From the NCBI GenBank assembly GCA_947846985.1, contig CANTUZ010000011.1, positions 15,178,096-15,242,095 of the forward strand: a stretch of DNA of 64,000 nt. Reading direction: 5' to 3'. Both the position numbers and the translations under genes were made by a program. The notes under the pieces are model-generated. The model had not been told where the DNA came from. It saw only the letters and a list, made by a program, of their open reading frames with translations, and made no database searches. Of this stretch, positions 1-12,854 are shown in pieces (position 1 is the stretch's first letter; each line of letters begins with the position of its first letter). Origin of the DNA: Fratercula arctica (lineage: Eukaryota; Chordata; Aves; Charadriiformes; Alcidae).

Positions 1-951
1 GCTAGATCGACTGAGTTCACCAAGCAATCACTGCAAGTTTTGGGGTCTACGACCACTGAGGACCACCAGAGGGACCACCATGACTTGACCATGCATGCGG
101 TCTATAGGAAGGGACTACGTAAACGAGTTCCAAGAATAACCATTCTGGGAAATCAAAATGCACATGTATGTGATAGCCTAATAAAAACTGTGTTTTGTTT
201 AACATGTGGTATGCACACTAGGAGGAAAAATCCCCCATGCATCCAGCACTGCAATAAGGAATGCCTACCTTCTAAAACTCAAAACAAGTCTTAGAAGGTT
301 TCCCTTTCACCGGATTTTCCGGTAACATTGGATGCATGGAAACAGCACAACTGGCAATGAGAGCAGTAAAGTAAGCCTCAAATATGAAACAAAGCAAAAT
401 AATTTAAATATTAAAATGTTATTGTTACAAGCAAACCTTCAGCTACTTAAATTTAAGTGTTCAGAGTAAAAAAATAAATTAAAAAAAAAAAAAAAAGAAG
501 GGTCTTACATGACCACAGGTAATCACTTTTTAGGCTAGGAATGAACTGCTCATCTGTGCTGAAAATGTCCAAAGAACCTGTTCCTATGTGTGGTGTCCAA
601 ACGTGTTCCTCAGGTTAAGTCCTTCGGCATCTTCTATGTTAGGAATCACTTTTCTCACTCAAAGCAATATTGAAGGATATTCTCTTTACAGAATGCAAGC
701 AAACATATAGAATATAAATAAACATACAGAATGTAAATGTAAATAAATTGATTAAAAAAAAGAGGTATAAAGGCCTTTTGCTAGACCTTGCATAAAAAGA
801 GATGAGGTAGAAGCACTACTGTGAATCCCTTTATCACCAAAGTAGGATTTACATAAGCAGCTCCCGGGGAGGGAAGCGCCAGCTGTATTGCCTAGTGAAT
901 AAACACACAGGTGTTGGACCTGTGGTCATGAAGAGGGGCCACTGCTGACAG
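1..951. other. Intergenic, no gene seen
   Basis: AT-rich sequence with short open frames only. An A-rich run lies at about 478-497 and the stretch 380-480 is also A/T-rich. No exon with splice sites and recognisable protein, no RNA gene and no transposon with clear family features was recognised. The last 80 bases, before the LTR-like element, are more GC-rich and may belong to the same insertion, but I could not show it. Confidence 0.5.
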
Positions 952-1483
952 TGTGATCCCAAAACTCCTGGGATCCTTTACCCACTGTGCAAGCCAATAA
1001 CACACGGAGGTATTAGGTATTAGCTATTTATTAGCAGCTCTGTGCAGAAAAGGATGCTAGGAGATATTTCTGCAAAGCTAGCACACCCAGCATTGAAAGA
1101 GTCAGTCATTTATACATTGTAAATTAGCATCATTAACAAAGTCATTGTTTATCAACTTTTTACTGGTGCTCATAATTCCTTATCTTGAAGATGATTGGTG
1201 TAAAATGTCCTCGTCTTCAACTAAAGGTACGTCTCCTAATTTTACTGCGCAGGCTCAGTGGGTGAGGGTCTTCAAGTGGAGGGAGGTATCCTAACTTCTA
1301 GAGGAGTGGTTTTCATATTATAATTAGTCAAGGTAACCTTAAGGACACATTTCATGTGGTATAGCCAGGTTTCTTAGGCAATCAGCCCGCTAAAGTTTCT
1401 GGTACCTGGTTTTAGTTCTGATTTTTCCTTCTATGCCATTGTCTTGTCAAGAATCATTTCCCCAACCAATTTACAGAGTTACA
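952..1483 (-). mobile_element. LTR-like element (probable solo retroviral LTR)
   Basis: Read on the minus strand, this stretch has the order expected of a retroviral long terminal repeat: a CCAAT box (complement of 1194-1198), a TATAAAT box about 80 bases downstream (complement of 1108-1114) and an AATAAA polyadenylation signal about 80 bases further (complement of 1027-1032). The candidate ends are TGT (complement of 1481-1483) and a terminal CA near 952. No gag, pol or env reading frame is seen on either side, so a solo LTR is the simplest reading. I could not find a convincing target-site duplication, so both ends are approximate. Family assignment is not possible by eye. Confidence 0.45.
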
Positions 1484-3407
1484 ATCATAGAGGTTTCGGT
1501 ATCAAAAGGAGGCGTACACATGTGGCTGTCCTCACGTTATAGCCCTGGTGCTCGGGAGTCATCCTGAGTCTCATGGATGCGCACCAAGACCGTGCCGGGT
1601 CTGCAGGGAGGGAGCAGCAGGTCCTCCCGCTGGGCCCATCAGAGGGTTGGATGTGAGGTCCTGGGCAGCAGTGTGCCCTAAAAAGTGGGTCTGCCTGAAA
1701 ACGCAGGCTCAGGCTTAAGGATTGTGACACATCCAATAAAAAATCTCTACCATATACCATATCGCTGCAGCTTTTTCCACACAGCAGATGGGCACACCTC
1801 TCTAACATGCAATAGCTATTGAGCAGCTATGAGAGCGGAATTGCGGCAGCCACCTTAACATTTTCTGAGTCTCTGTGACTATTTAGTCATTTGGAATTTT
1901 CTCCAGTGGGGTTTGATAGAAATTCCTATTCTCCTTGGCATTAAACTGCACTGACTTCTAGTTGACCCTTGGTTTTGAGTTCACAGTGATTTTTCACTAA
2001 AGCAGACTTAATTGGTGACTGAATCCATTTTTAGAGTCGACGTAGAAGCATATAAACAACCAGCTGTGGCTAAGCACAAATTAAGCACAAGCTAGGCTTC
2101 CATTTTTAATGCTAAAGGTCACATTTAACTGTACTTGGGAGTGTGCTGAATTGATCATTAACTTTTGTCTCATAAAGCCCCCTTGACACAGCGTACACTC
2201 ACAAGTGACTGTCTTCACAAACTGCACAGCAAACATTTATTTAATTAGACTTTATAGGAAATCCTCATGTATCTTGGTTCCCAGTGTGCTTCTCTGCCTC
2301 TCTTTAGTACAGTGGGCTAGAAAACGCTTATTTAAATAAAAAATATTCAAATTAAAAGAAAAATTAGTCAAATAAAGTTTTGTTACTATAGTCTATAGAA
2401 AATGGAAGAAAATATGTATTATGAGAGCAAAGATACATTTGTATCTCTTGTTATGCTGAGAAAATACAGTAGAAGGAGAAGAATGGATGTAAGCTGAAAA
2501 AAAATGTTTGTTGCACTGTTTTGAACCAGTGCTATGCTGAACTCTCACCTGCAATGTTTCCCGTGGGTAGGAATATCATATTAATTGCTCAGGTGGTGTT
2601 ACAGCTCTCCAGGGTGGGCGCAATTACTTTGTCAAAGGGTAAGCACAATCAGAGGTGACCGTGGGGCATGTTGAAGCACAGCTATAAACCACACTGTGGT
2701 GTCACTTCTTAACAAGTCCAAGGCTGGAAAAGCACAATGCTTTCCTTAGGTTTTGGGTTTGTAGTAGCCAAACTTCAATAATGGACTCAACCAGGCTAGC
2801 CTTTATCAGACACACTGCCAGTTAATTTAACAGTCATTAAAGATGCTTGGGCCGCAATGGCCACGGTGTCTGGACCATCAAGAAAAGCTGGGCAGAATCC
2901 CCTCTGGTTGCAAGTGTCCAGTGACGTTTTCAGAGATCCTGCTCTATTCTTAATTGCCCCATTTTCACCTTGCTCTTTGCAAATGCATTTTGATAAACTT
3001 GTTTAGGAGTGGTAACGGTTTGATTCACTCTAGTGAAAATATTCAACCCTTAGTCCTAGAAATCAGGTAAGATCTGCTCTCTGTAGGTGACACTTAGGAG
3101 GGATAGTGCTGAGTTATTCCTTCTCTGTGCTCTCAGGTTTGTGCTGTGCAGTCACATGCCAAAGAGATCTGTGAGGACAGGACCTGTTGTTAATCTTATG
3201 GGAAATGGCTGTAATTTCAGTGGAACTGAACAGGCTTAGTCTGAGCTTGTGAAGTGGCCCATGAGCCAGTGTCACCTACAGTCTGAAACAGACAATTCTA
3301 TGTTGCATCTTTAGATTGTTGTGCTCGTCAGCCCAGCATCATTTTTTTTTTTAATGATGAATTTTCCTGCTATCCAGCCTTTGAGTTAGTTCTGCTGGGT
3401 GAATGTG

Positions 3408-3423
3408 AAAATAAATAAATAAA
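3408..3423. repeat. (AAAT)n microsatellite
   Basis: About four AAAT units in a row. No flanking poly(A)-ended retroelement was recognised. Confidence 0.8.
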
Positions 3424-3969
3424 TCTATATTTTGCTGCTTATGAAAAGCAGCTCCGCAGAGTGAAATAGTTGCAGGCTCAAGCCTGTGGCAAGAAAGGGA
3501 ATAGCCCGGTGATGCGATAGGTCTGCAGCTGTGGAATGAAGCAACAAGACAATACTGTGTGGTAGGTCATTCTTGTTTGTGCACGAATTTGAGCACAGTC
3601 ATTATAAAATGAGAACTCTGTGAGTGTTATCACATGAGCCTGAGTCAGGATTTTGGATAAGCGTTATGCAAAGCAGATATTGGAGGGTGCAGCGAGGGTC
3701 CTTGGGACCGCTGTCGGAACAGCCACTGAAACTGGGATGGAAATACTCAGTACAAAAAAGACCCATTGCACCGCATCTTTGCATCTTAGCCATGAAATTA
3801 ATCTGTAGTCTGTATTAGACTGTCAAGCCACTAATCATTATTAACTGTTTGGGGGTTTTTTCCCCTCAAAATAGCTGTGATGACTATGTGACAGGCACAG
3901 AATGAATCCAGAACACTAATGAAACCTAACTAGAAAGGACAACGTTACGCATTTTCACTAAAATTTCAA

Positions 3970-4102
3970 GAGGTTTTTTTTTGTTTGGTTTTGTGGAGGG
4001 ATTTTTTATTGTTTTTGTTTGTTTGTTTGTTTGGTCTTGTTTGGTTTTTTTTGGGGTTTTTTTTTGTGTGTTTGTTTGGGGGTTTTTTTTGTTTTTTTTT
4101 TT
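3970..4102. repeat. T/G-rich low-complexity tract with GTTT units
   Basis: The tract is almost only T and G on the plus strand, with a core of tandem GTTT units near 4014-4032 and long T runs. A similar tract lies at 16310-16420. It is a simple low-complexity repeat without coding potential. Confidence 0.85.
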
Positions 4103-5802
4103 AATCTAGGGATTTGTTTCCTCTGAGTAAATACTATTTATGTGGCCAAAGAGACAATCTGAAGAAGCCTAAAATAAAAAGTACATGGTACTACCTGGCA
4201 TTTGTGGTCACTATCAAAACAAGTCATTATGCAAACTGGTATGCTAACTAGAGCACAAGTTTAAGTAAACAAAATGGCATTTGGTATAATCTCTCTATGA
4301 CAAAAAAAGCAGATCACTCATTCAAAAATGTGGAATGAAGAAAGGATTTAAGGAGGAGGATACTGGGATGAAGAAATGAGGCTGCTTGAGCTATTTAACA
4401 TGGAGATAGAGGCTGCAATTCCAAAACTGGTACTTTGCCTCGGGTACAACAGCATCACCTTTTCTAACCTCCTCCTACCTCCCTTGGCACATCCCATGGC
4501 TTTTTTTGCTGGCATCTAGATTTACAGACATGAAATTTTAGTTTCTTGCCCTGGCAGCTATTCTCAACAAAACCCCCTCCTTTCTATCTTCTGTAAGGTA
4601 TATGTAGTTTGGTTCTTTATCTGTTTTGAGAAGAGGTGAACTTGTGACATATCATTAAAACTACTTGCAGCAAAAGCACATTATTTTGTGCTGTTTCTTC
4701 CCTTTTTTGTTTCCTCTTATTCCTTCAAGCCTTGAATTATACTCTGCAGAAAATCATGGTGTTTTAGAAATAATTTTAAAGGTAAATACTTAGTTTAGGC
4801 AGTTCTTGCTCCAAATGCCTGACCGATTTTAATGAAAATAACGTTTTAAAAAACAGCTAGCTGTTAGTGTCTGATATCTTCTTAGTTCATGACTCCTGAT
4901 AGGTGTGAACTCTGGGAAAGAAACTGACTTTTTTTCTTTATATTTTCACCTGAATTATACATTTAGTTGTTTTCTTGTGGTGTCCTGTCATAATTTCCTG
5001 CCTGATGCTTGCTCTTTGTGTTTATGTGAAGTACTTGGGAGCTGGGAGAAGGCAGACAAAAAGGACTTTCCATGATGCTCTCTGTGGATGATGGGACGGG
5101 ATGAAGTAGAAAGAGATTCTCCACCTGTGGGCGAGAGACCTGTCCCACTTTTCCTTCTCAAAGAAAAATCGGGTGGGTAAAAAAAATTAAAGCATTAATT
5201 TGGAGAAAAAGCAAAGGGGATTTGAAGGGCCTGACAAACATCTAGGCTAGCATCTTGCCTGCATCTTCCACTCATCGCTCTAAAATCAGTCTTTGTTTCA
5301 TGTGCCTCTGTTTGCTAGTTCCCAGCAAGGCAACCTGTTTAAAACAACTTCATAATGCCTATGGAAATGGTGCTTTTTTTCCATTATGAATGGTGCCTGT
5401 ATGGAATTACTTCTCTGCAGTTGGACATATCCAATGATGTAAGTGACACTGCAAACTAATCTCCTGTAGTTCGTTCTGTGTCTGGGGGTCATGATACATA
5501 ATTTAGATATGACCTGTTGCATACCCTGGCTCTTTGGTAGATCTATATTTAAATGCCACTATTAATTCTATAGAACCATAAGGTATTTTGCAATATTTAT
5601 GTTATAAAATTACTGACTTCCAAGAAACTGCGACTTAGTGTGGAGCCATATAGGTTAGGTAAGGCTGGAAGGTCTGATGTGACCATGGCTATCAAGCACA
5701 TACACACTGCAAAAAAGTTTAAGTTGACTATCTGGACAAGGCTATGCGTTGGAGAGAAAGAGGAAGAAACAGACTTAAAACTGTTTTGGGCTACGGCTAC
5801 AG

Positions 5803-5824
5803 CCGTCTCTAATATTAGAGACGG
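5803..5824. repeat. Perfect 22-bp palindrome
   Basis: The eleven bases CCGTCTCTAAT are followed directly by their exact reverse complement, with no spacer. Symmetry stops at the next base pair outward. The surrounding sequence is unique and shows no transposon ends that I recognise. Confidence 0.9.
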
Positions 5825-8800
5825 TTTTGGATGGAGGAGTTGGTTGGGCATGCTCACTGAGAGGTATTTAGATGACCTGAAACTTGTCAAAGAAAAGTTT
5901 TGATTTGAGAATTAGTTGTAGCACTCTGTAGTACTACGGCCACACAATCAGAGAAGCAGGCCACTAGAGTATTTTTAGGGGCTGTAACAAGTGTCTGGGG
6001 AAGAGGGGTTTACGTTTGTGGGTGTACAATGTTGGTATGACAGAGCAGCTTTCTGTATTGTGGGCAGGTAACTAATTCTCTGCTACTTCAGAAACCATTT
6101 CATGAACAATTACCATTCATGACGCAGGGGTCAGGAGGTTTATTGAATCCACTGTGTAATAGCCTATGTGCATTGCAAGTGGCTGGAATTGCTCCAGAAT
6201 AACTTAAATTTTAGGTCTGCTTGGCAGCCCCCAGGTATCAAGGATACATGGATGGCTATGACGATGTCAAAGTTCTGAAAGTGACCTGAATATTTTGATT
6301 TACTATGAGCTTTCATGAAAAACCAGTGATCAAGGCAAGTGGTGGTGCCGTTCACTTCTAGTCAGTAGGTTCTGGAAGGACATTTTGCCTATTCCCATAG
6401 AACTGGTTGTGGGGTTAATGTATGGATCGCATAGGGAAATATCTGGCCTCTGTTATTCTGAAGACCAGACTCAGCGATCACAATTGTCCATTTTGGATTT
6501 ATAAGTTGTGAAACTAGTGACTAAGAATATTCTTTTGCTTAAGATGTGCTGGCTTGCTTGGCACACACCTACTTGAAACAGACTTCTTAAGAATGAGAAG
6601 GTTTCAAGCAGTGCTGGACTCAGGCCAGAAGGAAATGAGTAAGCTCCTACCTAGAAATATGCAGAAACATCTACGCAAACGGTTTAGCATTAAAATAGGG
6701 ATGTCTGGAGTTTGTGAAAGTGATCTGACCCAGTATATACAATTTCACAATACTCTTTTAGATTAATTTTTGATGCATTTAGAAGTCTAAGGCAGTTAAT
6801 TTTCACAGCAGAGAGCAAGTACTCCCTGTTCTGTAAATGGCTTTTCTGTGCTGTAGTGTTTACTTCCCCCAGGCTTGCTGTCCTTCACGCACTAACACAT
6901 TTCTGTGCAGAGCATTGTGTTCACAGCACACATCAAATCAGCTGTACGCTCAAATAAACCTCTTCACTGCTCTATTCTGCATTGTGCAAACAGATGTTCG
7001 CATAGTATGAAGTGCTTCGTGTTGTTTATTTAAGCAGCTAGTGTGACTGTAATGCAGATGTTAGCTGGACTGTGCCTGACAGGGTGGCTTTAGGGAGGAA
7101 AGGGCCCTGCTGGCCTTGGCTCCCCATGGCAGGAGGTGGCTGGAGTGTGGCGTTGCACTGGCGAAGCGTCCAGAAGTGGCTGCCTCTCATCTGAGTGTAG
7201 AGCCCAAAGCAGCGGCACGGCCGCACATCATCTGGAAACCAGAGAAATCCGCACAGGGCTGACATCGTGTATCGGCGTGCCGTCTAATTGCTAACCGCAT
7301 GTACGCAGATAACTGCACACTCCCCTAGCCCAGCCCATGGAACAAAAAAATGCACTTTATAAAAATTATCAACATTCCTCCCTGGAGAGTCTGTTGATCC
7401 ATTTTTATTTTTTTTTCAGATGATGACAGCCAGCCAGGTTGTCAGGTGGTTCTGCTGTTCTCTCATTCCGGAGCACATTTCTTGAGGAGATCTGGCACTC
7501 TTGGCTTCAGCTTTCTGTTAACTCCATTCTGGAAAGACTGCTTCAGTGTGGGCTGACACCGCTGCATCTGCCTGTCCTGCCAGGGGACAGGACTCACTCT
7601 TCATGAAGCATTACCACAATGCTACCTGAGAAACTAATTTCAGCCTTTTATTTAAAATAGGAAATGAATGTCAAGAGTATGGATAGAACAGGCTCAATAG
7701 GAGGAAATAAAGCTCCTATTTTTATCCTCAGTCTTAGGCGCTTTATAACTTTTACATTTTCAGGCTGAAATAGCTTAGCGTAGTCTATTTTTATATATTT
7801 ATTTCTCCTTCTTAAACTGCCAGTAAAATCACCACACCTTTTTATAACCACAGCACGTATCTCTGTGTGTATTTATCCACTTCTACAATTAGAGCACACG
7901 TCATTTTTTTGCAAAAGTTGTTGTGAAAAATTGTATAGCTGAAATGAGATGTGATAAAAAGTTGCAAGTTTGGCATTGTGAGGCTGGTCTGAAAGTTCTG
8001 ATGAGCTTGAACATTGTCTTTATTAAAACCGTTCGTGATATGTACTGTGATTAATGATTTATCTTAGCTGGTAAAGTACCTAGCTAAGAAAAACATGCTT
8101 GCATGCATCTAAAGTTGTGTAACTTAACTGCATGCTGCAAAGTACAAATAACAGACAGGTTTAAGAGGTGGTGCTGTGGTTTTAGAAGGCATATAGGTAA
8201 TGGACGTCTAGGTAATGAACGGGAGATCAGGAATCAGTTGCAACTTCATTTCCAAACTCTGTTGTCATTGTTTTATTCTAGCCAACAGAAACTTCTTCTT
8301 CATTAATTTTTTTTTGTAGATTTTATTACATAAAATTGATGGAGAATGATTTAAAAACCCCTACCTGCAAGCTCTGTGAAATAATGTTTATTTTTGAAAG
8401 GTTCATTTTAAGATTTTTCATCAAATGTATACTCAGTGATAGGTCAGAGAAGATACATTATCAGTAATACGTTACAGAGCAACAACTTTAAAGAAGAAGC
8501 AAGCCTAGTGTATTTTCCAGACGTGAGCAAAGGTGCTGCAGTGCTCGGGAAGAGAGAGTGGCAGAAGGTTATCTGTAAACATGAGGAAAGAATGCAGGTG
8601 TTAAAAATGCAAGGTCCTCATACTGGTTTCAGTCTGAATTGAATGTCCTTACATGGCTTGTCAACAATGGGGTAAAAGAGAGAAGAATCAGGCCCTAGAG
8701 CTACAAAGTGTGATTCAAAAAAGTTATCCAGTTAAATGAAAAGGCCTCTGTATATGGAATTACTCCAAAGTGTAACTCAGAGAACAATGCGTGCTATTGA

Positions 8801-8925
8801 AATGTAGTTTAAAAAAAAAAAGAGAAAGAAAAAATAAAAGGAAAAAAAAAAAAAGCTGTTCAAAGGGTTCTTTTGTACCACAGACTCATGTTTTTAGGAG
8901 TAGTTCCCAGCTCACAAGATGTACA

Positions 8926-8968
8926 GGGAGAGGAGGGAGGGAGGGAGGAAGGAGAAAAGAAAATATTC
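8926..8968. repeat. Purine-rich (GGGA/GGAA)n tract
   Basis: Purine-only run of GGGA, GGAA and AGAA units, preceded at 8809-8853 by an A-rich tract. Simple repeat. The proline- and glycine-rich open frames that cross it on both strands are by-products of its composition. Confidence 0.75.
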
Positions 8969-9496
8969 CCGCAAGGGAGAGCACCAGCTCCACGGGTGCC
9001 ACAGCAGCAGGGAGGTGCCTGCAGCCCTGAAGCACCTGCCCTGCCACGGGCCAGAGGAAAGAAACGAAGGACAGAAAAGGAGACTCCATTGCCAAGGTCA
9101 AGCACAACCCCATTCATTATGTATTTTATTAATTTTACTGTCTTTTAAAAGACAAAGGGACCCTTGCTAGATACCACAGCCTTGCAGCAGTCAGTCCGTG
9201 CTTGCAGAGCCATCGGGCTGCAGTGGGATGGTGACAGGCTGGGGGGGCTCAACCTCTTGGGGCTTGTTTGGACTCTCCCAAGGCTGAGTTCAAGCCCTGC
9301 TGTGTGCAATGGGGTAAGTTTATGTGCATTACGTGTGCACTTAAATACTGCAAAATAAGTTTATTAGTGTGACTAGTGTATGCAACAAGTGAGACCGTCT
9401 GTCTTGAGTGTGCAAATGGTGAGACTGTTTTTCTTCTCTGGTAAGAGTGCCTAGTTAAGGTTGGTTTTTCTAGAATTACTGTAAGTTGTACGTTCC

Positions 9497-9860
9497 TAGA
9501 TTCTTAGGATAATTCAGGTTGAAAGAGACATCAGGAGGTCAACTAGTGTAACCTTTTGCTCCAAGTAGGATCAGCTGTGAGGTCAGATCTCAGGCTTTAG
9601 AGGCTTTGAAAACTTAGGGCCTGGTTTTGAAAACCTCCAAAGTTGGAGACTCTCTGGGCAACCTCTTCGATTGCTTGTTCTCATGCTGAAAAAGTTATTT
9701 CTAATGTGTAGTCTAAATCTTTCTTGTTTCAACTAATGACTGTTATCTCTCATCCTCCCGTGAGGCACCACTGTAAAGAGCCTGGCTGTGTCTCCTTTGT
9801 GGGCTCTTTGTAGGTATTGGGGGGCTGCTTCTGAGCTCATGCTCATCAGCCTGTAAGTGG
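9497..9860 (-). mobile_element. Old CR1 LINE fragment, 3' end
   Basis: Read on the minus strand, this is the 3' part of a CR1 non-LTR retrotransposon. The plus strand starts with a decayed terminal repeat (near 9498) and a GGTTGAAAGAGACATCAGGAGGTC-like block. It continues through CTCTGGGCAACCTCTTC (about 9652-9668), AAAAAGTTATTT, TAGTCTAAATC and a CACCACTGTAAAGAGCCTGGCT block (about 9767). These follow the known order of bird CR1 tails. Divergence and small indels show an old copy. It is 5'-truncated, as most CR1 copies are, and has no usable reading frame. Confidence 0.88.
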
Positions 9861-12821
9861 GTTTTTTGTTAGTTTCTTTGTCATGATAATGTTCCAATAT
9901 ATAATTTTACAAATATCAATTTGCATCCGTTTCACGTTTTTTTTTTTTGCTGGGTTCATAGGCAGAAGTTTTTTGGAAAGCCAGGAATTTGATGGCATTT
10001 GTTTGAGGAAACCGCATGAAATCTTTAGGTCTGGATCATTTAAAATGGTGCCTGCTCAATTTGATCACTGTTCATTACTGAGACACAGTTTAAAGTAGCA
10101 AGAGGAAATTCCATCTCAAATGTGTATTTCAATGCCAGAAATCACTATTGTGATCATTTTGTTTGAATTTCACTCCGCACAGTTTGCCCAGTAGCTTGTG
10201 GTTGAACCAGAGCATGTATTTTAGAAAGGCGGTTTGTTTTAAGTCGTTGGCATTGCTTTTAAAACTGACATTGAAGGTACTCGACAGCTTTGGCATGCAG
10301 TAAACAATCAGCCTATAGACTAGATGGGGACTGGAACCATTAAGTATGATACAGAAGATTTTTTAATCGACTTAGACTTCAAAGCACTGAGTGCCTTCAG
10401 CAGAACTCGTACACGCTTTCAGTCCACTCGTGGTCTTCATTCCCCTCTGCAGTTACGCTGAGCGTCACTGGCTGGCTGTAGAAACACAGATTTATGTTGG
10501 TGTCTTACTGACAGACTGTCGGAAATACATTGCAAGTGTTTTTTTCTCTTGGTTCCTATCTTCAAGAATACTTATATATGTAAGTGATTTGTTCTTTAGA
10601 GACCTGTTGCCTAAAGAAAGCAGCGCCATCTGGCTTTTATTTCTTCTATCGACTGAATATTTGATACGGTATATCAAAAAAATTTCCTATATAGCCAGTT
10701 TACTAGCACTGTGTTGACATGTTTTCATTTCATTAGGTGCTTACACTTGCAATTATTTCCTGCTGCTGGCTTTTCTTCTATTTGCTGAGTGACTTTTTTA
10801 TTCTTATTAATCCTGATGGTTGCGTTAGGTGTGAGTAATCTTCTCTGACTTAGAATATAACAATCAGGGAATTAAACTGTAAGTCATTAATAGATGATAA
10901 AATAAAGAAAAAAGCTATCAAGAACTTCATAATGTCAGTCACATAGCCCACAGATATAAAAACATCTTTGTGGTTACAGGCTATTTGTAGTAATTATTTG
11001 GTATCTGTCTGATTTTGCTGTAAGCTTTGTGCAGAGCTTACATGGAATGTGAGTTTAGGGTAACTGCCCCATTAAGATGCATATTTTACTTTTTAAACTT
11101 TGTCTGCTGTGTCATTTCTGCCATCTGCTGCACTGCCCTGCAAACACCTCTATTTAATGCTCACATGACTCATATGAAGTTGAGCATCGGTCCAGTGTTA
11201 CAAAGAGAAATACTGAGGAAATGAACCGGAACTGATAAATAATGTTTTAAATGGGACATAGATAGATGGATTTTAGATCCAAAAATGTGATTTTTAAAAT
11301 GCTTGTCTAGTTGGAGACTAAAATCAATAGCTGTGCTTCTACCTAAAGTCAAGAGCTGCTTGCATTGAGCATCTTAATGCTGAAGCCGGACTGAAATCTA
11401 AAGGCTGGTTAATTTGTCTCCCTGAGGGCTCTGAGGATGGATCTCTGTTCCCCATCGACCCCGGGGCATGTGCAGTTTGTATTAACAAGACTGGGATGCC
11501 TCTAGAGTGCAGGGGTAAGGTGCTACTTTACTTTAAAACATGGTCCTGCTAGGAGGCAAGTTGTTTGTTCTAGATAAAAATTTGGTTACGCCCAGAAGTG
11601 GGAGGTCCAAGGTCTAAGCCCAGCATGGAGCTGCTTGGTGGGTGCTTTGGGGAGCACAGGGGAAGCCAAGCCCAAATCACATTTTCCCCAATCCAGTAAA
11701 ATTTCCCAGTAGTGGTGGCATGACTTCAGCATGAGAGGTGCTGAGCCCCCAGCTGGCGCAGTGTGAAAGCCGCCATTACACGGCTTGGGGCACAGGTTTG
11801 AACCTCTCTTCCTGGGAAAGGAAGTGAACGCAGTGAAGTGATCTAACTATACCGCTACAGTTTAAATTGGAAAAACCATTCGTGCATCTTTATTTTAGAA
11901 TAAAGAATTTCACTCATCTCGGTGGGGGGAAAACCAGCATTCTGATGTCTAGGCTATGGATCTTAAAACGACATTGAGCGACTTCTTACACTGTCTGAGG
12001 ACATAAGGAGGAAAAGGTGCTAGTTCAAGCCATTTGCAAGCCAGGTGTACTAATGAGAGTACTAAAAGGCGTACTAAAAGGAAATCCGGCATGCTGGCTA
12101 CTTCAAATCCTGTTTTGGTAGATCAGGTAGGTACCAAACACAGAATCCCCAGATTTGCTTTGGGATCAGATGCTTTGGGATGAAGTATTGCTGAATGTAA
12201 GTTGTGTACTGGATCTGGTTCCTGACGGACCTTCAAGTGACTAAACCCAGGCTACATCCCTGCTTGGAGCAGGACCCAGGTGGCCCCATCCGCAGGGCTG
12301 CGCTCTGCCAGCCTCCATGGTTCCAGGGAAGGCTGTTTTTAAGGCGTGGATGCAGGCAGAATTTCATCTTTTGGGCTAGATCTGTCTCTGTTGAAGGACT
12401 CTGTGTGAATCACTTCTGCAGTGCAGCTGGTTGCCAGGCTGTCTAACTGCGAAGACCTAAATCTACCAGTCAGTGTGACGGGTTCTAAAAGGGCTACAAT
12501 AAAAGAGGAAGTCATTAGGCCCTTCTGAGGATTTCTTTCTTGAGCACCGCCAAATCATTTTTCTGACTTCCTAAGCAGACAGAAGGAGTGAGATATGAAT
12601 TTATCTTTCTCTCTGGCATTACTTTTCAGCAGGATTGATATACAAACAAGAGGTAATCAATGGCTGAGAGACAGGAAACGTTCTAATGCTGGGGCCAGGG
12701 CAACTGTGGATATTGCTGCGTGCTGCATTTCTAGGCAGTCGGTTTTTATTTCAGAAGAGAAACCCTAATGGCAGTGTGTAAGAATAATGGATGCTCATAC
12801 CAACACACTGGCCAATCTCAG

Positions 12822-12854
12822 AACCTTTATAAAGGCATCATTTTTATAAAGGTT
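12822..12854. repeat. Perfect 12-bp inverted repeat with 9-nt loop
   Basis: AACCTTTATAAA (12822-12833) and its exact reverse complement (12843-12854) flank nine bases. The left arm also contains the self-palindrome TTTATAAA, so either a stem-loop or alternative pairings could form. AT-rich and without flanking transposon features. Confidence 0.85.

Larger units (their letters stand above)
1484..9496. other. Intergenic, no gene seen
   Basis: About 8 kb of AT-rich sequence without a recognisable exon. It holds an (AAAT)n microsatellite near 3408-3423, a T/G-rich tract at 3970-4102, a perfect 22-bp palindrome at 5803-5824, an A-rich tract at about 8809-8853 and a GGGA/GGAA-rich tract at about 8926-8968. 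Open frames here are short and lack protein features. Confidence 0.5.
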
